Source: Variovorax paradoxus
GTDB lineage: Bacteria; Pseudomonadota; Gammaproteobacteria; Burkholderiales; Burkholderiaceae_C
NCBI GenBank assembly: GCA_016806145.1
Contig: CP063166.1
Location: forward strand, 5,332,001 to 5,396,000
Reading direction: 5' to 3'
DNA: 64,000 nt
This document shows, piece by piece, positions 51,454 to 60,088 of this stretch. The translations under genes were made by a program, and so were the position numbers. Numbering within the stretch: the first letter of the stretch is position 1; each line of letters starts with the position of its first letter. Below the pieces are notes generated by a model. The model was not told the origin of the DNA. It ran no database searches and saw nothing but the letters and a program-made list of their open reading frames with translations.

Positions 51454-53373
51454 TCAAATATCGTGAACCTTGAGGGATCTCGATTCTGGCGTGAATGCTT
51501 TTCCAACTACCAACTCGGATCCCTCCAATACAGGATTGATTTCGGACGTCGCGAAAATCAGTTGAAAGTCTGATTTATAGGTCGCACACTCTTCGACTAT
51601 GATTCGCTGCAGCTGATGGCTTCTCCCCTTTTCCATGCCGCCATCATCGATTCCGTCAAGCAACAAAAATCTTGGGACCCGCATATATGCCAATTCCATG
51701 CTGGCACTCAGTAGCGCCAGATGGAAAAGATGCCGCAAAACCACTGCCGAACTCTCAGAGAAATTTCTAGATCCATTAATCCACACAGTGTTGTTCGCAA
51801 ACGAAATAACCACTGATTTCGGGTCAATGAACTCAGGCTGAAGCGGAATGTCTTTCTTCAAAAGTCGAATCAAGGCGCGTTCAATCGCGGCATGCACCTC
51901 TGCCTGCCTAGTCTCTTGATTCTTCTTAAGTGAAGAAATAGTATCGCCAAGATGCAACATCTCTGTTTTCACTGCATCGCGTCGAGCCTGTAGATCTGAA
52001 ATTACAGCTGCGAGCTTTTGCCGTTCATATGCATGCTTGATTTCTTCATCAAGCACCCCAAGCATTCGGTTTATCTCTTCGAGTTTTGTTTCAACATCAC
52101 TCGACCAAGATGATGAAACAACTGAATACTCTCTCTCGAGGCGTTTAATTCGCTCGATTAAAGAAGGGATTTCCCGCCTCAAAGCCTCTGCATCGGATGA
52201 GCGCTGCTCCAACAGTGTGCTTGATTCTTTGAGCTGAATGCTTAGCTCATTTCGCATTCTCAGCAGTTGTGCATCTCCTCGCCCGTCCTCCAAAAGGGAT
52301 GAGCAAAGATTGCAATGCTCTTTGTCCGAGTCCCCGTTTTTTAACTCCGATAGGCAGCTGGGGCAAAACTGAAACTGTACCCGCCCGAAATAAGATCGAG
52401 TTTGCTTCGACTCATCCAGATTTGCCAGACGATCTTCAAGCTCTCGTACAAACAGCAAAGAATCCGCGAGGTCCAATTCCAAAGAACTCAAACGCTCTTT
52501 CAGGATGGATTCATTTTTCCTCGCCTCATTTAGTAGACTTCGGAGATTGTCCGCCTTGACTCTTGCTTCGTTTGCATCTTTTCTCGGAAGCGCTCGCTTT
52601 AACTTCAATTGAATAACCTGCCGAGTGAGATCCTCGCGCCTCGCCTCAAGCTCCAAAATATGCGCACCGGTGATTACAAGCTCCGGAGTTTGGCCAGATT
52701 GGCCAAGCACACTAAAAATCCCGCGAAGTTCCGCCTCAAAGCTAGAGAGCTGCGCATTAACTTCACGCAGTCTCAGTTGTGCTGAATAGAGCTCGTCGTC
52801 AAAGGCACCAGAAAGATAGCTACCCACAGTCTCTCGAGTGAGCGCCTTATCGAAAATGTCATCGCGGAAGATAGGACTATGAATGGACGGCTGATCTGCA
52901 TACAGGACGCGAATAATCTGATGGAGGGTCAGATTTGAAGCTCCCTCGCCTTGCGCCAAGGGCATTTCAAGGGCAGTAAATATGGCTTGCGAAAAGCTAA
53001 CCTGATGCTCGGTGCGTCTAAAAGGAAACTGTTGCCAATCCTGAATTTTGGCGCCCGCAAGATCACTCATTGCGCCCCAAAATATCCTCATAGGTCGTTG
53101 CGATTCCGTACTTATATCTCTCGATAGGCAAACAGTTTTACCATTCAGATCGACTTCGACTAAAGTTTGCGTGCACCGCAGCGCCTCTGGCTTCCATCGG
53201 ATGTTTTCAGAACCCAATGAAAAGGCCAACAAGTCCATCACCGTTGTTTTGCCTGAACTGTTCCGGCCGCGAACCACATTCACACCAGCATGAAAAATGC
53301 AATCGAATGCAACATGTGCATTTTGATAAACAATAAGCCTATTAACCTTTAAGGTCGGCCTAAGCAATGTCAT
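51454..53373 (-). CDS. SMC/Rad50-like ABC ATPase of an ABC-three-component-type system
   Basis: 639 residues. Walker A GRNSSGKTTVMDLLAF near residue 37, coiled-coil arms, and a central CPSC...CNLC zinc hook (residues ~336-358); then the ABC signature region SRNFSESSAVVLRHLFHLAL and Walker B-type FLLLDGIDDGG. Such ATPases act with a middle component and a C-terminal effector in ABC-3C conflict systems. It overlaps the preceding gene by 14 bases. AT-richer than the phage core. Confidence 0.8.
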   Translation of the reverse strand: MTLLRPTLKVNRLIVYQNAHVAFDCIFHAGVNVVRGRNSSGKTTVMDLLAFSLGSENIRWKPEALRCTQTLVEVDLNGKTVCLSRDISTESQRPMRIFWGAMSDLAGAKIQDWQQFPFRRTEHQVSFSQAIFTALEMPLAQGEGASNLTLHQIIRVLYADQPSIHSPIFRDDIFDKALTRETVGSYLSGAFDDELYSAQLRLREVNAQLSSFEAELRGIFSVLGQSGQTPELVITGAHILELEARREDLTRQVIQLKLKRALPRKDANEARVKADNLRSLLNEARKNESILKERLSSLELDLADSLLFVRELEDRLANLDESKQTRSYFGRVQFQFCPSCLSELKNGDSDKEHCNLCSSLLEDGRGDAQLLRMRNELSIQLKESSTLLEQRSSDAEALRREIPSLIERIKRLEREYSVVSSSWSSDVETKLEEINRMLGVLDEEIKHAYERQKLAAVISDLQARRDAVKTEMLHLGDTISSLKKNQETRQAEVHAAIERALIRLLKKDIPLQPEFIDPKSVVISFANNTVWINGSRNFSESSAVVLRHLFHLALLSASMELAYMRVPRFLLLDGIDDGGMEKGRSHQLQRIIVEECATYKSDFQLIFATSEINPVLEGSELVVGKAFTPESRSLKVHDI

Positions 53374-53860
53374 ACCGGTGTTCCATAAGTTCCGTACGAT
53401 GTTTCAAACCGTTATCACCTCTAAGAGGTAATGATGCCAGTTTTGTCAAAACGACTCCGGCCACAGGCTGACGCTTCGCAATAAATTCCGAAATTTTTTG
53501 GCTGATTTCACTTGGGATTTGTCGTGATGTTCGAACAATCATTCCCTTCGCAAGCTTTTGGACCTCTATAAGCTCAGAAGCAGCAATACATTTAAGTGCA
53601 GCCATTTGAATCTGCTCCATGTCCCGAAACGTCGTGGCAACGTTAATTGGATCATGATAAACGTTAGAAAAAGAATTTGCTTGTCGCCGCGCCTCCTTTA
53701 CCTCAGCTGGCAGGCGAATTTTAGAAACTGCCGCGGGAAACATTAGATAGAAATCAAGTATTTGAGCTTTCTCCACTTCCAAGCTCTGAAGTGTCTCAGC
53801 AATCATCAACATTCTAAATATGCAGTGATACGCGTCGAAGGCGGGGTGATAAATTAGCAT
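53360..53860 (-). CDS. Middle component of the ABC-three-component-type system
   Basis: 166 residues, mostly helical: MLIYHPAFDAYHCIFRMLMI at the N-terminus resembles ABC-3C middle components (perhaps MC5). The rest (VSKIRLPAEVKEARRQANSF, KGMIVRTSRQIPSEISQKIS) lacks catalytic motifs. It overlaps the genes on both sides by 7 and 14 bases, so all three are made together. Family call is from memory of the N-terminal pattern. Confidence 0.65.
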   Translation of the reverse strand: MLIYHPAFDAYHCIFRMLMIAETLQSLEVEKAQILDFYLMFPAAVSKIRLPAEVKEARRQANSFSNVYHDPINVATTFRDMEQIQMAALKCIAASELIEVQKLAKGMIVRTSRQIPSEISQKISEFIAKRQPVAGVVLTKLASLPLRGDNGLKHRTELMEHRYDIA

Positions 53861-54420
53861 TTATCCCACCTTATATGACAATTCCCTCCAAGGAAATACA
53901 ACAAGGCGTACAAGTCCTTGACCGTAATTTCAAGAACATTCTCGCCCAGCATCGAGCGCGTCTCGTCCAATATTTGCTTGATGGACAAGTCAACAGCTGG
54001 GCGTGGTGCACCTTGTTCGATCAACGGAGTAACCGTAAGCGAAAAACGCGTGTGCAAATCGTCCAAAACAATCGTGTAGATCCTTTGGGCGGTGCGCGAA
54101 GTTTGATGTTTCATTACTGCCTTAGTTGCGCGCTCTTTAAGGTCAGTAGCAAAAGAGATTAAATCCGCTCGGCCGCTCGCAATTAGCTTTTCCCTCAAGC
54201 CACGAACATCAATCTGCGAATTTGCCGACAAATAGTGCTCGAGCTTTTCGCAAAAATTTCCGTCCGACGGGTCGCCAACATCATTGAGTTTCAATTTCGC
54301 ATAAAGCGCGTTCAGTTCCTCATTCGAGGTGGCGTGAACGATATTGAAGTTATTCGTATTTTTATTGCCTGCAACGATATCTCCGTCGGCTTCGTTGCCG
54401 GTCTGGCGGACCAAAATCAT
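53854..54420 (-). CDS. Third component (effector/CTD type) of the ABC-three-component-like system
   Basis: 188 residues from ATG 54420. It begins with QTGNEADGDIVAGNKNTNN, a GDIVAG-K motif seen in many conflict proteins, followed by a helical domain (NEELNALYAKLKLNDV to LGGNCHIRWDKC). Its start overlaps the stop of a 62-residue membrane protein (ATGA). A longer frame back to 54762 also exists, but its first 114 residues lack protein character. Confidence 0.6.
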   Translation of the reverse strand: MILVRQTGNEADGDIVAGNKNTNNFNIVHATSNEELNALYAKLKLNDVGDPSDGNFCEKLEHYLSANSQIDVRGLREKLIASGRADLISFATDLKERATKAVMKHQTSRTAQRIYTIVLDDLHTRFSLTVTPLIEQGAPRPAVDLSIKQILDETRSMLGENVLEITVKDLYALLYFLGGNCHIRWDKC

Positions 54421-54605
54421 GGCCGCGGGGGTCGTGAATTTGTGTGCTTGTCGCCGGCGACGATGTCGCCCTTTGCTTCGTTGTTCCGCTGGGAAACAAC
54501 CGTTGTCCGTGAGGTTCGAGAGGACCGGCTCGAAATGATGACCTTCAAAGTCCAGCCGGCTCCCAAGCCGGCAACGAACGCTACTGCGTGGGACCACCAA
54601 TCCAT
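54417..54605 (-). CDS. Small membrane protein sharing the GDIVAG motif with the next gene
   Basis: 62 residues. One TM segment (HAVAFVAGLGAGWTLKVII) near the N-terminus, then RNNEAKGDIVAGDKHTN, which repeats the start of the downstream protein (NEADGDIVAGNKNTN). GGAGG lies six bases before the ATG and a promoter is upstream. It could hold the complex at the inner membrane, with the shared motif as an interaction strand. Too short for typical gene callers, but the signals agree. Confidence 0.6.
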   Translation of the reverse strand: MDWWSHAVAFVAGLGAGWTLKVIISSRSSRTSRTTVVSQRNNEAKGDIVAGDKHTNSRPPRP

Positions 54606-54648
54606 AAATCGCCTCCAGAAATTTCGGATTGCTACATCTTGTTAAACC

Positions 54649-54678
54649 ATTGTAGTACCCGTTACGAAAAGCAAGCAA
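54649..54678 (-). promoter_or_regulatory. Promoter of the ABC-three-component-like cassette
   Basis: TTGCTT (54673-54678) and TACAAT (54649-54654) with an 18-base spacer. Transcription would begin about 35 bases before the 62-residue gene. The cassette can therefore be expressed from the silent prophage. Confidence 0.55.
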
Positions 54679-54758
54679 TGCCAGTGTTCTTGAGGCGCGG
54701 AACGGTGACACTAACTCAGGGTCGCACAATGGACCGGGACCGAAGGGCCCTTCCAATC

Positions 54759-55064
54759 TCATGTACGCATCGAGCGATGTAGCGCGACGATACGGCGAAC
54801 GTGTCGAGGCGTGAGCTGAAACTCGCGCGCTAACTCAAAGAGGTTGCTGCCATTAAAACGTTGGGCAATTTCTTCGTGCGTTCTGCGTCGATCTCTTGAG
54901 GTTCGTTGCGGAAGGTAGATGTGCGACCCACCGAGTCGAAGAAGGATCCGATCGACAAGCGACGCCGCAGCTTCATCAGGCGCAGCCGCGCCAAAGCATC
55001 GAGCCATCGCTCGAGCCTCTGCCTCGATGATGGACAACGGCTCGTCTTCAGGAATGTGATGCAT
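54759..55064 (-). CDS. Mor-like transcription activator
   Basis: 101 residues. The C-terminal half fits Mu Mor/C: LGGSHIYLPQRTSRDRRRTH followed by the HTH EEIAQRFNGSNLFELAREFQ and TPRHVRRIVALHR. Mor-type proteins activate middle or late promoters. Its place inside the head operon, seven bases after the large terminase, is unusual. The AT-rich cassette is inserted just downstream. Confidence 0.8.
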   Translation of the reverse strand: MHHIPEDEPLSIIEAEARAMARCFGAAAPDEAAASLVDRILLRLGGSHIYLPQRTSRDRRRTHEEIAQRFNGSNLFELAREFQLTPRHVRRIVALHRSMRT

Positions 55065-55071
55065 CGTTTCG

Positions 55072-57123
55072 TCAGGTAAGTGAAATTGGCGAGAAAACGT
55101 CTACTTCATCCGCGGCAGATGGTTCGGAACTCGGAAGTGCGTGTGCTGTCGCGAAGGGCGGCGCCCTCGAGTCGAGTGCGGTTTTCAAACTCGCTGGCGG
55201 GGGAGTGAAAAGGTCGACCGGTGGTTGAACTGAAGCTTCAAGGTCACTCCAGCGCTTGTCTGTGTAGTTGTGAAGCCCGAGGCCGAAGGCGGCGTGCAGC
55301 GCGTAATTGCGGTTGTCGAGCACTTCGTTGCGCGGCCTGCGCTTAACCCAACGATAGGCTTCTTTCCCGTTGACCTTCACAAGGATGCGCTGCTCCGACG
55401 TGAGTTGCTCGAACCACTCTTGCGGCAAATCCTGGCTGAAATGCACAAAGCCCGGCCCCGGCTTCTCGATGGCGAGTTGTCCAAGCAACAGATCCTTCGC
55501 CGAGTCGATGCCCACATTCCACAGCTTGATGCCGTTGGGGATCTTCGTACCGTTCCAACGCACCTCCTGCGGGCTGCTAGGACCCAGGACGGGTACGTTC
55601 TCTTCGCCTCGCCCCTTGATGGCGCGCAATCTCGGAAGCTGGTGTTGTGTTTTTCGCACCCAGTTGTAGACCGCCTGCGTTTGGTCGCTCGAGTCGATGG
55701 AAATTGCGCTCAACCCCATTGAGCCGCCATGCCAAGCCTGCACGTAGCGGCTCGAAAGGTAGGCCGCGACCGGAGCCCAGTCATCTTCGGACGCAGGATT
55801 GCCATGGATGACGTGGTGGTCAACGTGCCACGACTCCAAACCGCGGCCCCATGCCCACACGTCGATTTCCCAACGGTCGCGCTGCACGTCCACGCCTGCT
55901 GTCAAGATCAGGCCGCCGGCCGGCACGGTCTTCAGTGGATAGTCCTCGGCGCGCGATTGCAGCGCATGCTCATCGGTGCGCTCACCGACAACTTCCCATG
56001 TCTCACCGAGCGTCTCGTTGACGAAGAGCTGCATCGGCCCCGAGTCGCCGCGGGCGAGCGCGTCAAGCGCCTCCTCGAATTCCTTCACGATATTTTCCCA
56101 GGTTCGCTGCGGGCTGTACGCGGCCCAGATGTGCACGCCCAAGGTCCTCGGCGGGCGAGTGGGCATGCCGGCGCTGTCGCGCCATACCCTGTCCGGCCCG
56201 AACCTCTTGCCCGTCTTCTCGCATACCCAGGTGCCCTGCATGGGAAGGCCGCCCTGCAGGAAGTCGCTTTGTCGAATGGACTTGCGGCAATGCGGGCAGA
56301 CATGGTGCACGCTGGCGGGGTTGCCGCGGTCCCACTTGAAACCGTGCAGTTTTCCTTTGCCACCCCATGCGAGCGGATGCTCAAGGCCACAGTACTTGCA
56401 GTCGATGTAAAAGCGAACAAAGCCCTCGGCGTTGAGCACTGCACGCTCAACATGGCACAACCCTTTGAAACCAGGCGTCGAGCCGCCAACGAACTTCGGA
56501 TAGGGCGCGCCTTCAAGGCGGCCCTTCGCCAGGCCGCCCGGATCACCTGATTTCTCGATGGTCTGGTCGAAGGCTGACCACTCATCGAGGATGGCAATCG
56601 CCACGGTGATTCGACGATAGGCTCGCTTCGCCTTTCCGCCGAGCAGATGAAGAACGCTGTCGCGAAACTTCTTCATCTTGATGGTGTCATCGTTGCCGCC
56701 ACCTTTGCGACGCGCGGCCTGCACCGAAGGCACACCGTCGCGCGCATCGAGGATAGGGTCAATCTCGCTCTTGACGTAGCTGTCACGGTCGTCGTCTGTC
56801 GGCTGCCAAAGCGCCTGCTTGCGCCTGCGGTGCGCGATGTTGTAAGCCACGAAGGCGGTGATCATCTTCGTGTAGCCGACGCGCTTGGACTTCATCACAT
56901 CGAGTTCCTCGATGCGGTCGTCGCTCATGAAGTCGAGGATGCCGATCTGAAAGAACCACGCGATCCATCCGCCTTTCTGGTGCGAGCTTTCGCCAGCGAG
57001 CTTGAAGTTGTCGCGGGCCCACTCACTGAGCGTCTGAAAGACCTCGGCGCGCAAACTGCCAAGGCCAAGGCTCACCGCGTGGATCACGGCGCGTAATGTT
57101 TCACGCGAAACGTACTCGGCCAC
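55072..57123 (-). CDS. terL: Terminase large subunit (lambda gpA family)
   Basis: 683 residues from a GTG start that shares one base with the small subunit stop. DNA translocating ATPase part: KSKRVGYTKMITAFVAYNIA and ITVAIAILDEWSAFDQTIEK; Zn-like pairs DCKYCGLEHP and HVCPHCRKSI; the C-terminal nuclease part includes GVDVQRDRWEIDVWAWGRGL. Packages DNA from cos sites with the small subunit. Confidence 0.93.
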   Translation of the reverse strand: MAEYVSRETLRAVIHAVSLGLGSLRAEVFQTLSEWARDNFKLAGESSHQKGGWIAWFFQIGILDFMSDDRIEELDVMKSKRVGYTKMITAFVAYNIAHRRRKQALWQPTDDDRDSYVKSEIDPILDARDGVPSVQAARRKGGGNDDTIKMKKFRDSVLHLLGGKAKRAYRRITVAIAILDEWSAFDQTIEKSGDPGGLAKGRLEGAPYPKFVGGSTPGFKGLCHVERAVLNAEGFVRFYIDCKYCGLEHPLAWGGKGKLHGFKWDRGNPASVHHVCPHCRKSIRQSDFLQGGLPMQGTWVCEKTGKRFGPDRVWRDSAGMPTRPPRTLGVHIWAAYSPQRTWENIVKEFEEALDALARGDSGPMQLFVNETLGETWEVVGERTDEHALQSRAEDYPLKTVPAGGLILTAGVDVQRDRWEIDVWAWGRGLESWHVDHHVIHGNPASEDDWAPVAAYLSSRYVQAWHGGSMGLSAISIDSSDQTQAVYNWVRKTQHQLPRLRAIKGRGEENVPVLGPSSPQEVRWNGTKIPNGIKLWNVGIDSAKDLLLGQLAIEKPGPGFVHFSQDLPQEWFEQLTSEQRILVKVNGKEAYRWVKRRPRNEVLDNRNYALHAAFGLGLHNYTDKRWSDLEASVQPPVDLFTPPPASLKTALDSRAPPFATAHALPSSEPSAADEVDVFSPISLT

Positions 57124-57674
57124 TACTGCCCCGTCTCTTCACCGAGCGCATCCTCTGCGCTGCCGTCGTCGTCCGAAGCCAACCGATCCATCTCAAGCAC
57201 CACGAGCTTTTCGGTCGCGCGAATCCACTCGTTGCGCGCGTTCGCAATGACCTGCTGCACGGTGGCCTTCGCCTCGTCCGGCAAGTCAGGGCTCGCCTTG
57301 CGCAGCGCACCCTCGAGCTGCTCGAAGCGATCCACGACCGCGCTCGATGCCATGCCGAGCACGTCGGCGAGCAGGCCGATGGGCGCGAACTCGCCACGCG
57401 CCACGGCGTTCTTGATGTCCTGTGCTTCGCGCTGGCTGCGCGCGAGCCTGGCGCGCTCTTGCACGAGGTCGAGGCCGCCGTCTTCGGCCGATGCGCGGCC
57501 AGCGGCCACCTCGCGCAGCCGTTCGCAGTACGCGAGCAGCCACGCATGCGCGGTCTGGCCACGCTCGATGACGCCCTCGCCCACCAGCTGGCTCGCCTTT
57601 GCTTCGCTCACCCCGACCAGCACAGCAAACTCCGCTTGCGTGATGCCCACGCCCATAGCCTCAACTACCTTCAC
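57123..57674 (-). CDS. terS: Terminase small subunit (Nu1-like)
   Basis: 183 residues. N-terminal DNA-binding helix-turn-helix: ITQAEFAVLVGVSEAKASQL then VGEGVIERG; followed by ARLARSQREAQDIKNAVARG, typical of Nu1/DUF1441-type small terminases. It recognises the packaging site, expected nearby upstream. Confidence 0.85.
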   Translation of the reverse strand: MKVVEAMGVGITQAEFAVLVGVSEAKASQLVGEGVIERGQTAHAWLLAYCERLREVAAGRASAEDGGLDLVQERARLARSQREAQDIKNAVARGEFAPIGLLADVLGMASSAVVDRFEQLEGALRKASPDLPDEAKATVQQVIANARNEWIRATEKLVVLEMDRLASDDDGSAEDALGEETGQ

Positions 57675-57837
57675 TTAACCCCCTTAGGAAGGTCGGTGAA
57701 CAGTCCGAGGACGCGGTTCGAATTACCCGCATTGCAGACCTCCAGGAGGGACCCGCCCCGCTGTTGACGCGCGACACCCCGCAAGGCCGCACGAGAGGTG
57801 CGGGACACAGCGGACATCGATTGAAATGACGTTCTAT
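57675..57837. other. Intergenic region before terminase, candidate cos site
   Basis: 163 bases without a gene. It contains a GC-rich segment with short inverted repeats (ACCCGCCCCG and GGTGCGGGAC at 57749-57758 and 57796-57807 regions) where lambda-like phages have cos. The staggered cut itself cannot be located from sequence alone. Confidence 0.35.
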
Positions 57838-58623
57838 TCATTCGCCTGCCAGCCTGCGGATGCGATAGCGGATGCGACGCTCGATGTATGGCTCGAGGTC
57901 TGCACGCTCGGCAACGCGCTCTCTGCTGATGCGTGGTTCGTAGATGCCATCACGAACGAACATGAGCACAGGCCGCACGATGAACCCATCAAGCCCGGTC
58001 GCCGCCCATATGCCTGGCGCCAGGTGCTTCGCTGGCCCGCTGCGCAGATAGCCGAACGAGACGAAGAAGCGCACACCCTCGCGCGTCTTCGTGCCCTTGT
58101 GCAGCCGGGCCTTGCGCCTATCCGTCATGTTGGCCTTGTAGCCTTGCTCTCCCATCGCCTGGAAGTAGGACAACAACTGCACTAGGAAGCCACCACGGAT
58201 GTTGCCCCTACCGTCATCACTACCCGGGTAGGGCGTTGCCGGTATCGCCGTCTGATAGCCCGACGGCAGGATGCCGATACGCCGCAGCGCCGCCTCGCTT
58301 CGCTTGTCTCGACGCGCGCCGCCGAACTCCTGCGCTTGGAGGATCTTTTGCGGGTCCACGCCCTTGCCACCGAAGTACGTGGGTTCAATCTCCACGCTCA
58401 ACCGCTCGGGCGTGGCCTTGCGCACGTACACGCTCTTGAGGATGTAGGGGGTTGGCCGGTCGAAATGGTCGCGCATCTCGCGCTGCCATTCGCGCCGCCC
58501 CTGAAAGCCACCATCGTTCAGGCCCTCGGCATACGCCTGCTTCACCTGTTGGCCCGACAGCTTGGCGAGCTGCGACTGCACGCTCTTGAGGCTGCTCGGG
58601 TCAAATGCCACGGTCACACGCAT
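57838..58623 (-). CDS. Minor tail protein Z-like
   Basis: 261 residues. The start MRVTVAFDPSSLKSVQSQLA and SGQQVKQAYAEGLNDGGFQG resemble gpZ-type tail completion proteins; the middle has RPTPYILKSVYVRKATPERL. Basic and soluble. Unusual because such genes normally lie after the head genes; here it sits upstream of the terminase, between replication and packaging genes. Confidence 0.5.
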   Translation of the reverse strand: MRVTVAFDPSSLKSVQSQLAKLSGQQVKQAYAEGLNDGGFQGRREWQREMRDHFDRPTPYILKSVYVRKATPERLSVEIEPTYFGGKGVDPQKILQAQEFGGARRDKRSEAALRRIGILPSGYQTAIPATPYPGSDDGRGNIRGGFLVQLLSYFQAMGEQGYKANMTDRRKARLHKGTKTREGVRFFVSFGYLRSGPAKHLAPGIWAATGLDGFIVRPVLMFVRDGIYEPRISRERVAERADLEPYIERRIRYRIRRLAGE

Positions 58624-59519
58624 ACCGCCTCCCCTGCCGCTGCCGCGGCGCGCATCACGGTGCGGGTGAACGCGATGAAGTCTGGGCCGCGCCCCACCGA
58701 GAAGGCGACTTCATCCCACGGCGCGAGGCCCAGCTCGATGGCCCTCGCGTCGATGCCACCTCGCGTCTCATGCCACGGGCGCGCCGCCACCGCGGGAACG
58801 CAGACCTCATCGAGCCAGCGTGCATTACGAAGCCAGGTCGCGAACTCGGGCACGAACTCTCCATCGTCCTTCGTCCACTTCCTGCTAAGCCTTTGGGCCT
58901 CGATGGCCGAGCGCATCGTTTGCTGCAGCGCTGCGGTCGGCGCGATCCGAAGGTATCTACGCTCAGCCTTGAGGCGGTTGGCATGGTTCGGGTAGATCGA
59001 CCAAAGGTCATCAAACCCGGTCGCCCCCCCGCCGGGGGGTAGGGGGGTATGGTTAATGACGGTTCCTGAAGATTCGGGTGACATAGCTGTGTCACCCCCC
59101 CGCGACATAGCTATGTCACCCCTCGCGTCACCGGTGTCACCCCTCACGCCATCTTCGACGGGTGTCAATCTGTCACCCGTGTGGATAACTTCGCCCCCTT
59201 CATGGGGTGTCACTTTGTCACCCCTCGGTGCGATGTCCTGTCCGGCCACCCACGAAGGGGCCACGCGGTATTCGTTGGTCGAGCCTCTCCGCCCGGTCGC
59301 GGCGCTGACGCGCTCCAACCACCCGAGGGCTACCATCTTTTGAAGCTGCCGCTGGACCGTGCGCGTGCTCTGTCGCGTCTTGCGCGCCAGCTCACCGACG
59401 GACGGCCAGATCTTCGAACCATCGTCATGGGCGTGATCGGCCAGCGCGAGCGCGAGCAGCATCTCGCTGCCACCCTCGGGATAGCGGTCAAACACCATCG
59501 TCATCAGCCGGATGCTCAT
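58614..59519 (-). CDS. Phage replication initiator (lambda O-like) with winged helix
   Basis: 301 residues. The N-terminal winged helix is SVGELARKTRQSTRTVQRQL then LGWLERVSAATGRRGSTNEY. A low-complexity middle (residues ~95-150) encodes the iterons: GDKVTPHEGGEVIHTGD. The C-terminal part (FDDLWSIYPNHANRLKAERR, WLRNARWLDEVCVPAVAARP) fits replication proteins of this class. The start overlaps the CII-like stop (ATGA). Confidence 0.82.
   Translation of the reverse strand: MSIRLMTMVFDRYPEGGSEMLLALALADHAHDDGSKIWPSVGELARKTRQSTRTVQRQLQKMVALGWLERVSAATGRRGSTNEYRVAPSWVAGQDIAPRGDKVTPHEGGEVIHTGDRLTPVEDGVRGDTGDARGDIAMSRGGDTAMSPESSGTVINHTPLPPGGGATGFDDLWSIYPNHANRLKAERRYLRIAPTAALQQTMRSAIEAQRLSRKWTKDDGEFVPEFATWLRNARWLDEVCVPAVAARPWHETRGGIDARAIELGLAPWDEVAFSVGRGPDFIAFTRTVMRAAAAAGEAVCV
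59076..59223. other. Iteron-type prophage replication origin with DnaA box
   Basis: Exact TGTCACCC copies lie at 59090, 59114, 59135, 59171 and 59216, with an inverted copy GGGTGACA at 59076 and degenerate copies at 59163 and 59208. GGGTGACATAGCTGTGTCACCC-type palindromes form at 59076-59097. A DnaA box TTATCCACA is on the minus strand at 59180-59188. All lie inside the initiator gene, as in lambda. Confidence 0.82.
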
Positions 59520-60088
59520 GGGGCGGCGCGCTCTCCCCGCCCCGCCTGAGGCGCACCGCCCATCCGCGGCTCCTCGCGCATCAGGCTGCGCAGCAACGCG
59601 AGCGCGTGCCCGATACCGGCGACCGCTTCGGCCGCGTGGAACTCCGCTTTGCGCATCTGGTTGGCAGACACCCCACCAGCACGTCGGGTGAGCGCCTCGC
59701 CGAGCGCCTGCGCGTAGTCCGCGAACGCCATCTGCATCCGTACCAAGGTGTCGATCGGATCGCCCTCGGAATGGACCGGCGTGGCCGGAATGCAGGCGAA
59801 CCCCAGCTCACCCGCGATGGCATGCAGGATCCGATAGTCACGGCTCTGCCACTGCATCTCGATGGCGTCGCGCAGCGTCAGAAAGTGGGTGGTGTTCTTA
59901 GGGTTGACCTTGTGTGTCAACGTGTTGGCATTGACCTGCATGCGCTTCGCCAGAGCATCGATGCCCCCGGCATACCCGTGCGCCGTGTCGTGCGCCGCAA
60001 TCGCGGCATCGTGGCCGCGGGGCATGTCGGGCACAGGCTCATCGGCGCCATAGCCGTGCGCCGCGTCAATTGAGATATTCGTTCTCAT
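59516..60088 (-). CDS. CII-type phage regulator
   Basis: 190 residues from ATG 60088 (MRTNISIDAAHGYGADEPVP). The HTH part is AGGIDALAKRMQVNANTLTH followed by KVNPKNTTHFLTLRDAIEMQ, as in the phage regulatory CII family (PF06892). The rest is helical (MQMAFADYAQALGEALTRRA). CII controls the lytic/lysogenic choice in lambda. Longer frames to 60421 are shadows. Confidence 0.75.
   Translation of the reverse strand: MRTNISIDAAHGYGADEPVPDMPRGHDAAIAAHDTAHGYAGGIDALAKRMQVNANTLTHKVNPKNTTHFLTLRDAIEMQWQSRDYRILHAIAGELGFACIPATPVHSEGDPIDTLVRMQMAFADYAQALGEALTRRAGGVSANQMRKAEFHAAEAVAGIGHALALLRSLMREEPRMGGAPQAGRGERAAP

Noticed and set aside
54421..54762. N-terminal 114-residue extension of the GDIVAG protein, starting with ATGA overlap to the Mor-like gene
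   Set aside because: The residues lack protein-like pattern and cover the membrane protein that has its own promoter and ribosome site; the internal ATG at 54420 is preferred.
59090..59223. CRISPR-like interpretation of the TGTCACCC repeats
   Set aside because: The repeats are 8 bp, irregularly spaced and inside an initiator gene; they fit iterons.
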